Part shown: positions 57,031-64,000 of the stretch, one piece after another
Position numbering within the stretch: position 1 is the stretch's first letter
Layout: each line of letters opens with the position of its first letter
Assembly (NCBI RefSeq): GCF_004801395.1
Contig: NZ_SSOA01000002.1
Location: 434,001-498,000, forward strand
From: Gillisella terrae
GTDB taxonomy: Bacteria; Pseudomonadota; Alphaproteobacteria; Rhizobiales; Rhizobiaceae
Direction of reading: 5' to 3'
DNA length: 64,000 bases
The notes under the pieces: generated by a model
Seen by the model: only the letters and a program-made list of their open reading frames with translations
Database searches by the model: none
What the model was told of the DNA's origin: nothing
Program-made: the position numbers and the translations under genes

Positions 57031-58584
57031 ATGAGGACTCCGAACACGTTGGACATTTCAAAGCTCCGTCGAAAATTGCGTGATGAGGTTGGCAATATAA
57101 CCACCCTGCCATCAGCCAAAGTTCAGGATGAGGCGCAGCTGTCGCCCACGGCCAGTCTCGTTGCAAAACAGTTGCGCGAGGCAAGCCGCTCACCGATCAT
57201 CATTCTCGGCCAATTGGGCTTTTTTGAATTCAGCTGCATTCTGGCAATCGGCTTTGCGATCTATTGGCTGACCATGGCCAATGCCGCGATAAGCTTCGCA
57301 CTTGACGCCGGCTTTTCCGCGGTTGGCGTTATCACCTATACGTTGTTTTTGCTTTTGGCCGATGGCTATCAAATCCACGTTCTTCGCACGCCAGCGCAAT
57401 CCATCAAGCGCGCTCTGATCAGCTGGGCGCTGTCTCTGATCCTCATGGCTTTGGCCTGCTTTGTGTTTCAGGCACCGCAGGCGCTCTATACCTGGCTTGC
57501 CGGTTGGGCGGGTGCCGGGTGCGGTTTTATTATCACCGAGCGTTATTTGCTCGCCCTTGGCATTCGTCGCTGGACCCGCAACGGCCTGATTGAGCGCCGG
57601 GCCGTGATTGTTGGCGGCGGCGATCCGGCCAAGAACCTGATCCGCAGGCTTGAGAGCCAGGAAGACAACGACATCCGCATCTGTGGCATCTTCGATGATC
57701 GCCAAGGGGAGCGTTCGCCCAATATGGTTGCGGGCTACCCCAAATTGGGCACCGTGGCCGAGTTGGTGCAATTTGCCCGTGAGGCGCGCATTGATATGTT
57801 GATCATTTCATTGCCGCTCAGTGCCGAAGCCCGCATTCTGCAACTTTTAAAAATGCTATGGGTTTTGCCGGTCGATATTCGGCTTGCCGCCCATTCTGAT
57901 AGCCTGATGTTTCGCCCCCGCGCCTATTCCCATGTTGGCGATGTGGCCATGCTGGATTTGCTCGACAAACCCATTCGGGATTGGGATTCGGTTGCCAAGC
58001 GGGTCTTTGATATCGTTTTCAGCCTGCTGGCTCTGGCACTGGTTTGGCCCATCATGCTGGCAGCCGCCATTGCCGTGCGCGCCACATCAAAGGGGCCTGC
58101 GCTGTTTATCCAGAAACGCCACGGCTTCAACAACGAGATCGTGCATGTGCTGAAATTCCGCTCAATGTACACCGAAATGAGCGATCCGACGGCGAAACTC
58201 GCCGTGACAAAAAATGATCCGCGCGTCACCCCCGTCGGACGCTGGCTTCGCAAATCGTCCATGGATGAATTGCCTCAGCTTTTTAACGTGTTGAAAGGCG
58301 ATCTTTCGCTGGTTGGGCCACGCCCTCACGCTGTTTTGGCGCAAACGCGCGATCGTCCCTATGGCGATATTGTTGAAGGCTATTTTGCCCGCCACCGCGT
58401 CAAACCCGGCGTTACCGGCTGGGCGCAGATCAATGGCTGGCGGGGCGAGATCGATAGTGATGAGAAAATCAAAGGCAGAACAGCCTGCGATCTCTACTAT
58501 ATCGAAAACTGGTCATTGCTGCTGGACCTGAAAATACTGTTCCTGACCCCATTTTGCCTGTTCAATACGGAAAATGCCTATTGA
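57031..58584 (+). CDS. Undecaprenyl-phosphate sugar-1-phosphate transferase (WbaP/WcaJ type)
   Basis: 517 residues; initiating enzyme that transfers hexose-1-phosphate to the lipid carrier. The N-terminal part has about four helices, then a Rossmann-like CoA_binding_3 domain (RRAVIVGGGDPAKNLIRRLE). A membrane hairpin (FDIVFSLLALALVWPIMLAA) leads into the catalytic domain: KRHGFNNEIVHVLKFRSMY, LPQLFNVLKGDLSLVGPRPH and VKPGVTGWAQINGWRGEI. It corresponds to the initiating transferase described as uppE in Agrobacterium, by inference. The gene starts 117 bp after the glycosyltransferase. Confidence 0.92.
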   Translation: MRTPNTLDISKLRRKLRDEVGNITTLPSAKVQDEAQLSPTASLVAKQLREASRSPIIILGQLGFFEFSCILAIGFAIYWLTMANAAISFALDAGFSAVGVITYTLFLLLADGYQIHVLRTPAQSIKRALISWALSLILMALACFVFQAPQALYTWLAGWAGAGCGFIITERYLLALGIRRWTRNGLIERRAVIVGGGDPAKNLIRRLESQEDNDIRICGIFDDRQGERSPNMVAGYPKLGTVAELVQFAREARIDMLIISLPLSAEARILQLLKMLWVLPVDIRLAAHSDSLMFRPRAYSHVGDVAMLDLLDKPIRDWDSVAKRVFDIVFSLLALALVWPIMLAAAIAVRATSKGPALFIQKRHGFNNEIVHVLKFRSMYTEMSDPTAKLAVTKNDPRVTPVGRWLRKSSMDELPQLFNVLKGDLSLVGPRPHAVLAQTRDRPYGDIVEGYFARHRVKPGVTGWAQINGWRGEIDSDEKIKGRTACDLYYIENWSLLLDLKILFLTPFCLFNTENAY

Positions 58585-59831
58585 GCGCGTTCACAACCCA
58601 CGCCAGCCCTGTTTTTCAGCCGGGAATAGCCACCGCCCGGCTGATTGGTACGGGATTGATTGGCTTCGGCGTGTTCCTGCTCGGCTTCGTTTTTCAGGAG
58701 CCAGCCCCCTATGAGCTGTTTATGGCAGCGCAAATCCCGCTCTGGTTTGTGCTGGGTCTGCGTATTTCCCGTCGCATCGCACCTTTACTCGGTCTGATGC
58801 TGACCTTTAACATCGGCGGGCTTCTCTCGCTCACGGTTATGCGCGATCTGGACACCGGTCCCATGTATGTGGCGGTATCGACCTTTCTTGCCATCACCTC
58901 GGTGTTCTACGCCGCCATTATTGAAGATCGGCCAGAGCGGTTGCAGGTGATTTTCAAGGCCTGGACATTGGCAGCCGTGGCCACGGCCACTCTGGGCATT
59001 CTAGGCTATTTCCATGCCTTTCCGGGAGCGGAAATATTCACCCGCTACGACCGCGCCATGGGGGCGTTTCAAGACCCCAATGTTTTTGGCCCGTTCCTGA
59101 TCGCGCCGTCGCTCTATCTGATACACGGTCTTCTCACCGGTCGGTTGATGGCAGCACCCTTGCGCATTCTGGGCCTTTTGATCATCTCTTTTGGTATATT
59201 TCTGTCGTTTTCGCGCGCCGCCTGGGCGCTATTTGTGTTTTCTGCCGTCATTATGGTCATCATTTTGCTGATTCAAAAACGCAGCGGTGCCTTTCGGCTC
59301 AAGATCCTGCTTCTGGCGCTGACGGCTGCCGTGTTGATGGTTTTAACGCTGGCAATAGCCTTGCAATCGGAAAAGGTTCGAACCATTTTTTCGGCCCGCA
59401 CCGAACTTGTGCAGGATTACGATGGCGGTCATCTGGGACGGTTTGAGCGACATCGAATTGGCTTCATGATGTCCATGGAACGCCCACTCGGCATCGGCCC
59501 CCTCGCCTTCAACAAAATATTCCCCGAGGACGAGCACAATATCTGGCTGAAGTCACTCACCACCTATGGCTGGATTGGATTCGTCTGCTACCTCACCATG
59601 ATGATCTGGACACTCTGTTTCGGCTTCAAATATCTGCTGCGCGAGCGGCCATGGCAGCCCTATCTGATGATCACCTGGATTGTGATGGTCGGACATGCAG
59701 CGATTGGCGATGTCATCGATCTTGACCACTGGCGCCATGTCTATCTGCTGTTCGGCATTCTCTGGGGATGCCGCGCCCTTGAAATGCGCCATCAAAGCAA
59801 ACTGGCGCGACAGCCTCACATTGCCATGTAA
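58581..59831 (+). CDS. O-antigen ligase/Wzy-type polymerase
   Basis: 416 residues, about ten to twelve predicted helices. The Wzy_C domain has RYDRAMGAFQDPNVFGPFLI and FGIFLSFSRAAWALF, a large periplasmic loop with DGGHLGRFERHRIGFMMSME, and the conserved EDEHNIWLKSLTTYGWIGF. Such proteins join lipid-linked oligosaccharides to a polymer or to lipid A; here polymerisation is favoured by the locus context. The TTG at 58581 overlaps the previous stop (TTGA). It is the last gene of the locus. Confidence 0.88.
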   Translation: MSAFTTHASPVFQPGIATARLIGTGLIGFGVFLLGFVFQEPAPYELFMAAQIPLWFVLGLRISRRIAPLLGLMLTFNIGGLLSLTVMRDLDTGPMYVAVSTFLAITSVFYAAIIEDRPERLQVIFKAWTLAAVATATLGILGYFHAFPGAEIFTRYDRAMGAFQDPNVFGPFLIAPSLYLIHGLLTGRLMAAPLRILGLLIISFGIFLSFSRAAWALFVFSAVIMVIILLIQKRSGAFRLKILLLALTAAVLMVLTLAIALQSEKVRTIFSARTELVQDYDGGHLGRFERHRIGFMMSMERPLGIGPLAFNKIFPEDEHNIWLKSLTTYGWIGFVCYLTMMIWTLCFGFKYLLRERPWQPYLMITWIVMVGHAAIGDVIDLDHWRHVYLLFGILWGCRALEMRHQSKLARQPHIAM

Positions 59832-59989
59832 ATCTGCCCCGGTTTCGCAACAGATCCCAGACATTTGTTTTCAAAACAGCAACTTATCTTGCGTGGACAA
59901 GGAACAAATTCGCGACTGCTGCGTTGAAGACGTGATTGTTCTTGGGGCTGCAATCAGCCCTTTCAACGTCTTACCATAGGGGGCACATC

Positions 59990-60139
59990 ATGAATCGCAC
60001 AAACGGTCTTTATCTCATCATCGGCGCACTTGTGGTCGCGGTGGTCGGTCTTGGCGCATACACCTACCATGAACAAACCAAGCCGAAGGGCGTTGAACTC
60101 AGCATTGGTCAAGGTGGGGTTTCAGTCCAGGAAAAATAA
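59990..60139 (+). CDS. 49-residue single-span membrane protein
   Basis: Very short protein with one helix LYLIIGALVVAVVGLGAYTY near residues 7-26 and a polar tail HEQTKPKGVELSIGQGGVSV. The ATG at 59990 has AGGGGG 8 nt before it and a terminator follows, so it looks like a genuine gene. Similar small proteins occur in Rhizobiales (recalled); function unknown. Confidence 0.75.
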   Translation: MNRTNGLYLIIGALVVAVVGLGAYTYHEQTKPKGVELSIGQGGVSVQEK

Positions 60140-60145
60140 TCGCAG

Positions 60146-60222
60146 GGCGCTTTATAGCGCCGTGCGCCATTGAGGGCGCGCAGAGGTTCGCTGTAGCACT
60201 TTAATCTGCTGCATAATTTTAA
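60146..60222. repeat. Palindromic intergenic repeat, copy 5 (truncated, reverse orientation)
   Basis: Reads in the opposite direction to copies 2-4: GCGCCGTGCGCCATTGAGGG region (second hairpin), then CTGTAGCACTTTAATCTGCTGCATAATTTT. The distal arm of the main palindrome is missing and a terminator hairpin follows within 10 bp. Confidence 0.75.
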
Positions 60223-60228
60223 AATGGC

Positions 60229-60264
60229 AAAAGGCCGCACGTTTCATGTAACGTGCGGCCTTTT
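60229..60264. terminator. Bidirectional intrinsic terminator
   Basis: AAAAGGCCGCACGTT and AACGTGCGGCCTTTT form a 15-bp stem around TCATGT, with T-runs on both strands. It serves the small membrane protein gene (plus) and the esterase gene (minus). Confidence 0.93.
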
Positions 60265-60329
60265 TGATCAGTTCTTGAGCGTTTATCTGCGATAGATTGA
60301 TCCCTCGCTTGCCGAAAAGGCAAACGAAA

Positions 60330-61349
60330 TCAGATTCTTTTCGATGCCGAAGAAAGGCCCCAACGTTCCACAAGAACCTGTGGCAAATGCGTGTTTGACG
60401 CCAACATAAACGGCATCTCCTGCCCCTGCCCCGGCACAATCGGCACGCCGTGGTCGAGATCATCCAAAACGACATATTCCACTTTGATCTCGCCCTTGTC
60501 ATCGTGCCAAACCTGACCCCTGGCTTTGCCAAATTTTCCGCTCTTCGCATCCTCTTCCGACAGGCCATGCACTGCCAGCCATTGTGCCCGCAACGCCTCG
60601 GCATTCTTGATATTCACAACCTGATCATCACCGCCATGCCAGATGGACACGCGCGGCCAGGCATCCTGCTCGGGCGCTGCCTGCTGAACCAGTGCGGCCC
60701 ATTCATCAGCTGTCTTCACCACACCATTCGTCATGGCGCTAAAAGCATTCATGGCGTCTCGCGCAGCACCAAAGGGAACACCTGCAACAATTGCACCGGC
60801 ACGGAAGACCTCGGGATAAGCCGCCAAAAGCGCCGCGGTTAACGCGCCACCGGCGGAAAGTCCCATGATATAGGTGGCCTGCGCATCCAGATCATGTCGC
60901 TCAACCATTGAGGCCATCATCTGTCGAACAGAGCCCACTTCGCCCCGGTCACGAGCAATCGCGCTGGGGCGGAACCAGTTGAAACAGCCGTGAGAATTGT
61001 TTGAGCTGTTCTGCTCCGGATAAAGCAAGGCGAACCCGTACTTGCGGGCCAAGGCGCTCCAGCCACTACCGCAATCAAACTCCGCAGCACTTTGACCACA
61101 GCCATGCAACGCCACAACCAGCGGCGCGCCAGGCTTCAAGCGCGGTGGAATATATTCCAACATGCGCAAGGAACCGGGATTACTACCAAAACCAACCACT
61201 TCATTCAAAACAGCACCAAGGGATGCCTCTTCTTGAGGTGACGACGGAGCTTCGAGGTGATCCACAAGATTTCCCAGCACTTTTTGAAAATCTCTTTGTT
61301 TTCGGATCAGCGCTGCCACAGACTCCGAGACATTCATTCGCATTTTCAT
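60330..61349 (-). CDS. PHB-depolymerase family esterase (LpqC-like)
   Basis: 339 residues, alpha/beta hydrolase of the short-chain PHA depolymerase group. Oxyanion/N-terminal motif VVALHGCGQSAAEFDCGSGW, the nucleophile elbow YIMGLSAGGALTAALLAAYP, an acid residue in SIWHGGDDQVVNIKNAEALR, and the His in VLDDLDHGVP. About 60 residues precede the hydrolase domain and no signal peptide is visible, so an intracellular esterase is more likely than a secreted depolymerase. AGGAAGG precedes the ATG pair at 61349/61343. Substrate may be polyhydroxybutyrate or another ester. Confidence 0.82.
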   Translation of the reverse strand: MKMRMNVSESVAALIRKQRDFQKVLGNLVDHLEAPSSPQEEASLGAVLNEVVGFGSNPGSLRMLEYIPPRLKPGAPLVVALHGCGQSAAEFDCGSGWSALARKYGFALLYPEQNSSNNSHGCFNWFRPSAIARDRGEVGSVRQMMASMVERHDLDAQATYIMGLSAGGALTAALLAAYPEVFRAGAIVAGVPFGAARDAMNAFSAMTNGVVKTADEWAALVQQAAPEQDAWPRVSIWHGGDDQVVNIKNAEALRAQWLAVHGLSEEDAKSGKFGKARGQVWHDDKGEIKVEYVVLDDLDHGVPIVPGQGQEMPFMLASNTHLPQVLVERWGLSSASKRI

Positions 61350-61583
61350 TGCCTTCCTAACGGCGTGCACCTGATTCGCAAGGCCACTTTTGTTTGTCGC
61401 GATCGACAATCAGAATTCATATTGCTGCACTGCAGCGAATATAGGGCAAACCTGCCTCATTGGCGAGACTGTTGAACCACGCAAAGACCATTCTTGCACG
61501 AGGGGCCTAATATTTGATTGTTTTTGAAGGGAGAAATAAACCTAAAACCGTCCCTTTGAATGGGATTCCCGGCGACAGCCTTT

Positions 61584-61630
61584 CGCTCATTCCTTCAATC
61601 GCTTCCGATTGAAGGAATGATGCAGCAGAT
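61584..61630. repeat. Palindromic intergenic repeat, copy 6 (core only)
   Basis: TCATTCCTTCAATCG and CGATTGAAGGAATGA form a perfect 15-bp stem around CTTC, followed by TGCAGCAG. It ends 5 bp from the stop codon of the LuxR gene and may act as its terminator. Confidence 0.75.
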
Positions 61631-61634
61631 GTGC

Positions 61635-62390
61635 TTAAACGGGGTCGATGATTCTCAACTTTGTTGCTTTTGCAACGGCGTGCACCGTGTTGCGGCATTT
61701 CAGCTTCAATCGCGCTGAGGTTAAATGCCCCCGCGCCGTATAATCCGAAATGCTCAAAATCAGCGAAATTTCTTTGTGGCTTTTGCCTTGCGCGGCCAGC
61801 GCAAGGCACTCCCTCTCACGATGGGCCAGCGGACGCATATCACCTACGCAAGCATTTTGCTCTGCCTTTGCAAGCTTATGAACTGCAACTGCAATGTCGC
61901 ACCAGGCGCTAGCGTGAATTGCCACCACAGCCGCCCAAGCGGATGGTGGTGCACACGTATTGAACGAAAACAATGCCCTTCCCTTGCCGTCGTCGGTCAG
62001 TGGAATGCTATAGCCAAGTTCACCAACGCCAAATGCTTTGGCATCCCGCAGCATATCGCGCCCGGCACCTGTCCTCTCCAGATCGCTCCAACTAAACGGC
62101 TGGTTACTCTCCATGGCCTTCAAAACCACAGGATCGATGCTCACATAGTTTTTCGTCAGGTAATGCCCTACCCAGCCCGCTGGATAGGTGGATCGCACAA
62201 AAGGAGAATCGACCATGGACACCGTATTCTGGATCACATGGTAGGTCGCGTACTCAACCTGATAAATCGTACACAGCGCTCTCAGGGCAGAAATGACATC
62301 AGAGGCGTTTTTTACCGCCTCCAGCGCTTTTTTTTGAACAGTTGCTTGAGTCCGCTCCATGGCGAGACTTGGTGCAGAAAGCTCATCCAT
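61635..62390 (-). CDS. LuxR-family regulator with autoinducer-binding domain
   Basis: 251 residues. The N-terminal half resembles the acyl-homoserine-lactone binding domain: [32 protein letters not shown] (with the conserved Asp-Pro) and [11 protein letters not shown]. The C-terminal GerE helix-turn-helix begins [20 protein letters not shown] and continues [20 protein letters not shown]. No luxI-type synthase is in the window, so it may be an orphan (solo) receptor; ligand unknown. The ATG at 62390 has AGGT before it; upstream frame to 62447 is rejected. Confidence 0.85.
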   Translation of the reverse strand: MDELSAPSLAMERTQATVQKKALEAVKNASDVISALRALCTIYQVEYATYHVIQNTVSMVDSPFVRSTYPAGWVGHYLTKNYVSIDPVVLKAMESNQPFSWSDLERTGAGRDMLRDAKAFGVGELGYSIPLTDDGKGRALFSFNTCAPPSAWAAVVAIHASAWCDIAVAVHKLAKAEQNACVGDMRPLAHRERECLALAAQGKSHKEISLILSISDYTARGHLTSARLKLKCRNTVHAVAKATKLRIIDPV

Positions 62391-62493
62391 TTTTAACCTG
62401 CACATAAAACAGAATGGAAATAAAAATAAACTGCACAACACAATCACGAAATGTGATGCGCGCTATCGTCGAAAATTCTGGAGGATTTTAAAA

Positions 62494-62570
<77 letters not shown>

Positions 62571-63005
62571 ACCCGCTCCTAAGAGCAAGGTTGACTTAGA
62601 GTCTTTGCCCCTCGGGCGCAAGCCTAAAATTGCAGCTTCTTCCAAAAAAATATCGCTTTGAACAGAAGGATGTCGATCAGCCGCACTATGGATAAGCTGT
62701 TACCGGAACCGGCTCTGCCATGCTGGCTTTTTGCGCCTATCCACCAGAGTTGGCAATCAAACACACCTACAGCGCCGTGCGCCATTTATGGCGCACAAAG
62801 GACGCTGTAACACTTTTAAGCTGCTGCATAATTCCTTAAATCGATTCCGATTTAAGGAATTATGCAGTAGTGGGTAAAGGATTATATTAGAAAGATAATT
62901 TGAGATTGGAGCAGGTATCGCGGAACATAAAAATAAACATAAAATCTAACCACCCGCCGGGGAACCAATAGCTGCTGTCCGCGTTCTGAAGAGCGGAGAA
63001 AAAAC
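62571..63005. other. Intergenic region between tRNA-Pro and the DUF982 gene
   Basis: 435 bp. Contains palindromic repeat copy 7 and the promoter side of tRNA-Pro. Nothing else recognised. Confidence 0.5.
62768..62870. repeat. Palindromic intergenic repeat, copy 7 (most complete)
   Basis: CTACAGCGCCGTGCGCC, ATTTAT, GGCGCACAAAGGACGCTGTA forms the small hairpin. Then ACACTTTTAAG and the main palindrome CTGCATAATTCCTTAAATCG / CGATTTAAGGAATTATGCAG complete the unit. It is the best reference for the other six copies. Confidence 0.9.
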
Positions 63006-63251
63006 ATGACAGTAGACAGAAAATTTGAACGACCAATTTCCCTCGTTATCGAGGGCTCTCACCACGTTATTGGATCGATTCGGGAAGCCGCCTGGATTCT
63101 TGCAGATCGATGGCCCGATTTTTCCAGCACCTCTTTTCGTAAAGCATTGGCAGCTTGCGCGGATGCGCTGGAGGGTAAACGTTCGGCCGCCTACGCCAGA
63201 CGGGCTCTGCTGGTTGCAGCGCGTCGGGACAAGATTGACATCGCGGTGTGA
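63006..63251 (+). CDS. DUF982 family protein
   Basis: 81 residues. Family pattern: SLVIEGSHHVIGSIREAAWI, LADRWPDFSSTSFRKALAAC and ALEGKRSAAYARRALLVAAR. DUF982 proteins are numerous in Rhizobiales and their function is unknown. The ATG has GGAGAAAAAAC in front. Confidence 0.85.
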   Translation: MTVDRKFERPISLVIEGSHHVIGSIREAAWILADRWPDFSSTSFRKALAACADALEGKRSAAYARRALLVAARRDKIDIAV

Positions 63252-63307
63252 TGTCAATCGTATCGGGCGGCAATGCGAGAGAAAAAAGCTTTACTGCGCG
63301 GATTGCG

Positions 63308-63838
63308 TCAGCGGACCTGATCGAGCAAGCGTTTGCATTCAAGAAGATCAAACAGGGTTTCCTGCAACAGAGCCCTGTCTTCTTTATTTATGGAGCCTTT
63401 GCCGAGTGAAATCTCCGGCACACCATCATCGCCGCCGCCAAACCCGAAAAACCGGCTTGCCGGGCGAGGCTTGACCTGCCCCACCACCTGATCATCATCC
63501 AGCCCCAAGGACGGTTCATCGTTGATGGTCTGGCCTGCGGCCACCAGCGCTTCCATGGTTGCAAGATCACCTGATGCGACAGCGACAACAAACTTGTTAC
63601 CGTTTGTTTTCAGAAGTTTCTGCACACCCTTGATGGTGTAGCCGTGATCATAAAGCAGATGGCGAATGCCCTTCAGCAATTCCACATCGTCGGGACGATA
63701 ATAGCGACGACCGCCGCCTCGCTTCAAAGGCTTGATCTGCGGAAAGCGTGTTTCCCAAAAACGAAGCACATGCTGTGGCAGATCAAGATCGTCCGCCACT
63801 TCGCTGATTGTGCGGAAGGCGTCAGGGCTCTTATCCAA
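63308..63838 (-). CDS. MerR-family transcriptional regulator
   Basis: 176 residues. The winged helix-turn-helix is in [40 protein letters not shown] and [20 protein letters not shown], with the coiled-coil [13 protein letters not shown]. The C-terminal part has no metal-binding cysteines, so a metal sensor is unlikely. It lies next to ihfA and tRNA-Pro in rhizobia (recalled). The start is TTG at 63838 with GGAG 8 nt upstream, giving the expected [14 protein letters not shown]-terminus; the frame is open to 63889. Confidence 0.88.
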   Translation of the reverse strand: MDKSPDAFRTISEVADDLDLPQHVLRFWETRFPQIKPLKRGGGRRYYRPDDVELLKGIRHLLYDHGYTIKGVQKLLKTNGNKFVVAVASGDLATMEALVAAGQTINDEPSLGLDDDQVVGQVKPRPASRFFGFGGGDDGVPEISLGKGSINKEDRALLQETLFDLLECKRLLDQVR

Positions 63839-63967
63839 TACAATCGCTCCATCATGTCGAATTGGAATGACTTGCCTGCTCAGGATCAAGCGGCGGGTTC
63901 GTCACCCACCAGACTCAACGGCTCTTGAACCCTTGTCAGGCAATATCCATAATGTGTTTTGAAAAAT

Positions 63968-64000
63968 TCAGTGCGCAGGGTTGGCAGGCTTCTGCTTGGC
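63968..64000 (-). CDS. C-terminal end of a gene, possibly ihfA (partial)
   Basis: Ten codons reading AKQKPANPAH then TGA at the right edge. In rhizobia the gene upstream of this MerR regulator is ihfA, whose product ends in a Lys/Ala/Pro-rich tail, so an IHF alpha subunit is plausible. Too short for certainty. Confidence 0.4.
   Translation of the reverse strand, partial: AKQKPANPAH

Overview
This window looks like a chromosomal segment of an alphaproteobacterium of the Rhizobiaceae (Hyphomicrobiales). The evidence is the protein sequences (for example the NuoB variant with CCAVEGLMQ, a short ProS, a LonA beginning MTKVTS), moderate GC, frequent TTG starts with good Shine-Dalgarno sites, and gene order. 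From memory, the order proS / DUF1467 / mce / rnj / birA / nuoN-A / tRNA-Asp / tRNA-Val / hupB / lon / clpX / clpP and then metY / CoA-binding / PaaI / rplM-rpsI / speB / argC / ctaA is that of the Sinorhizobium meliloti chromosome. No phage, transposase, integrase or CRISPR was seen.

Layout: 1-2.5 kb (minus) holds the 5' part of lolC and proS. An independent plus-strand sRNA candidate ending in a UUCG-loop terminator follows (2834-2982; position and length fit the alpha-r9/Smr9C family). From 22.0 to 3.1 kb a single minus-strand array encodes all 14 respiratory complex I subunits (nuoA-N), with a helix-hairpin-helix protein between nuoF and nuoG and a possible 79-residue ORF between nuoD and nuoE. 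It continues into birA, rnj, mce and a DUF1467 gene, several of them with overlapping start/stop codons. Three tRNA-Asp (minus) and two tRNA-Val (plus) genes lie at 22.3-23.3 kb.

Between the tRNA genes and hupB-lon-clpX-clpP (31-36.7 kb, minus; protein quality control) sits an accessory block. It is a hydroxycinnamate (ferulate) catabolic cluster: CoA ligase, hydratase-lyase, aromatic aldehyde dehydrogenase and aryl-alcohol dehydrogenase, with a divergent MarR regulator and a palindromic operator candidate. Beside it is an EamA permease whose leader carries an FMN riboswitch, so it is probably the riboflavin transporter RibN.

37-52.6 kb (mostly plus) holds a membrane diguanylate cyclase, an orphan P450, metY-cupin, two paralogous CoA-binding proteins flanking a small secreted protein, a PaaI thioesterase, rplM-rpsI, an ABM-fold protein, agmatinase, argC, an APH-type kinase, a LigB-type dioxygenase, ctaA, DUF2842 and a GNAT/CelD-like protein. 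52.6-59.8 kb is a compact polysaccharide locus (co-polymerase with a degenerate kinase domain, Wza-type exporter, one GT4 transferase, a polyprenyl-phosphate sugar-1-phosphate transferase and a Wzy/ligase). With the GNAT gene it resembles the unipolar polysaccharide (upp) / glucomannan adhesin locus of Agrobacterium/Rhizobium. The right end has a small membrane protein, a PHB-depolymerase-family esterase, a LuxR-type regulator, tRNA-Pro, DUF982 and a MerR regulator, and the last codons of a gene that may be ihfA.

Across the window at least seven copies of a two-hairpin palindromic intergenic repeat (core TGCATAATTCCTTAAATCG) occur. One of them lies inside the riboswitch leader of the permease.
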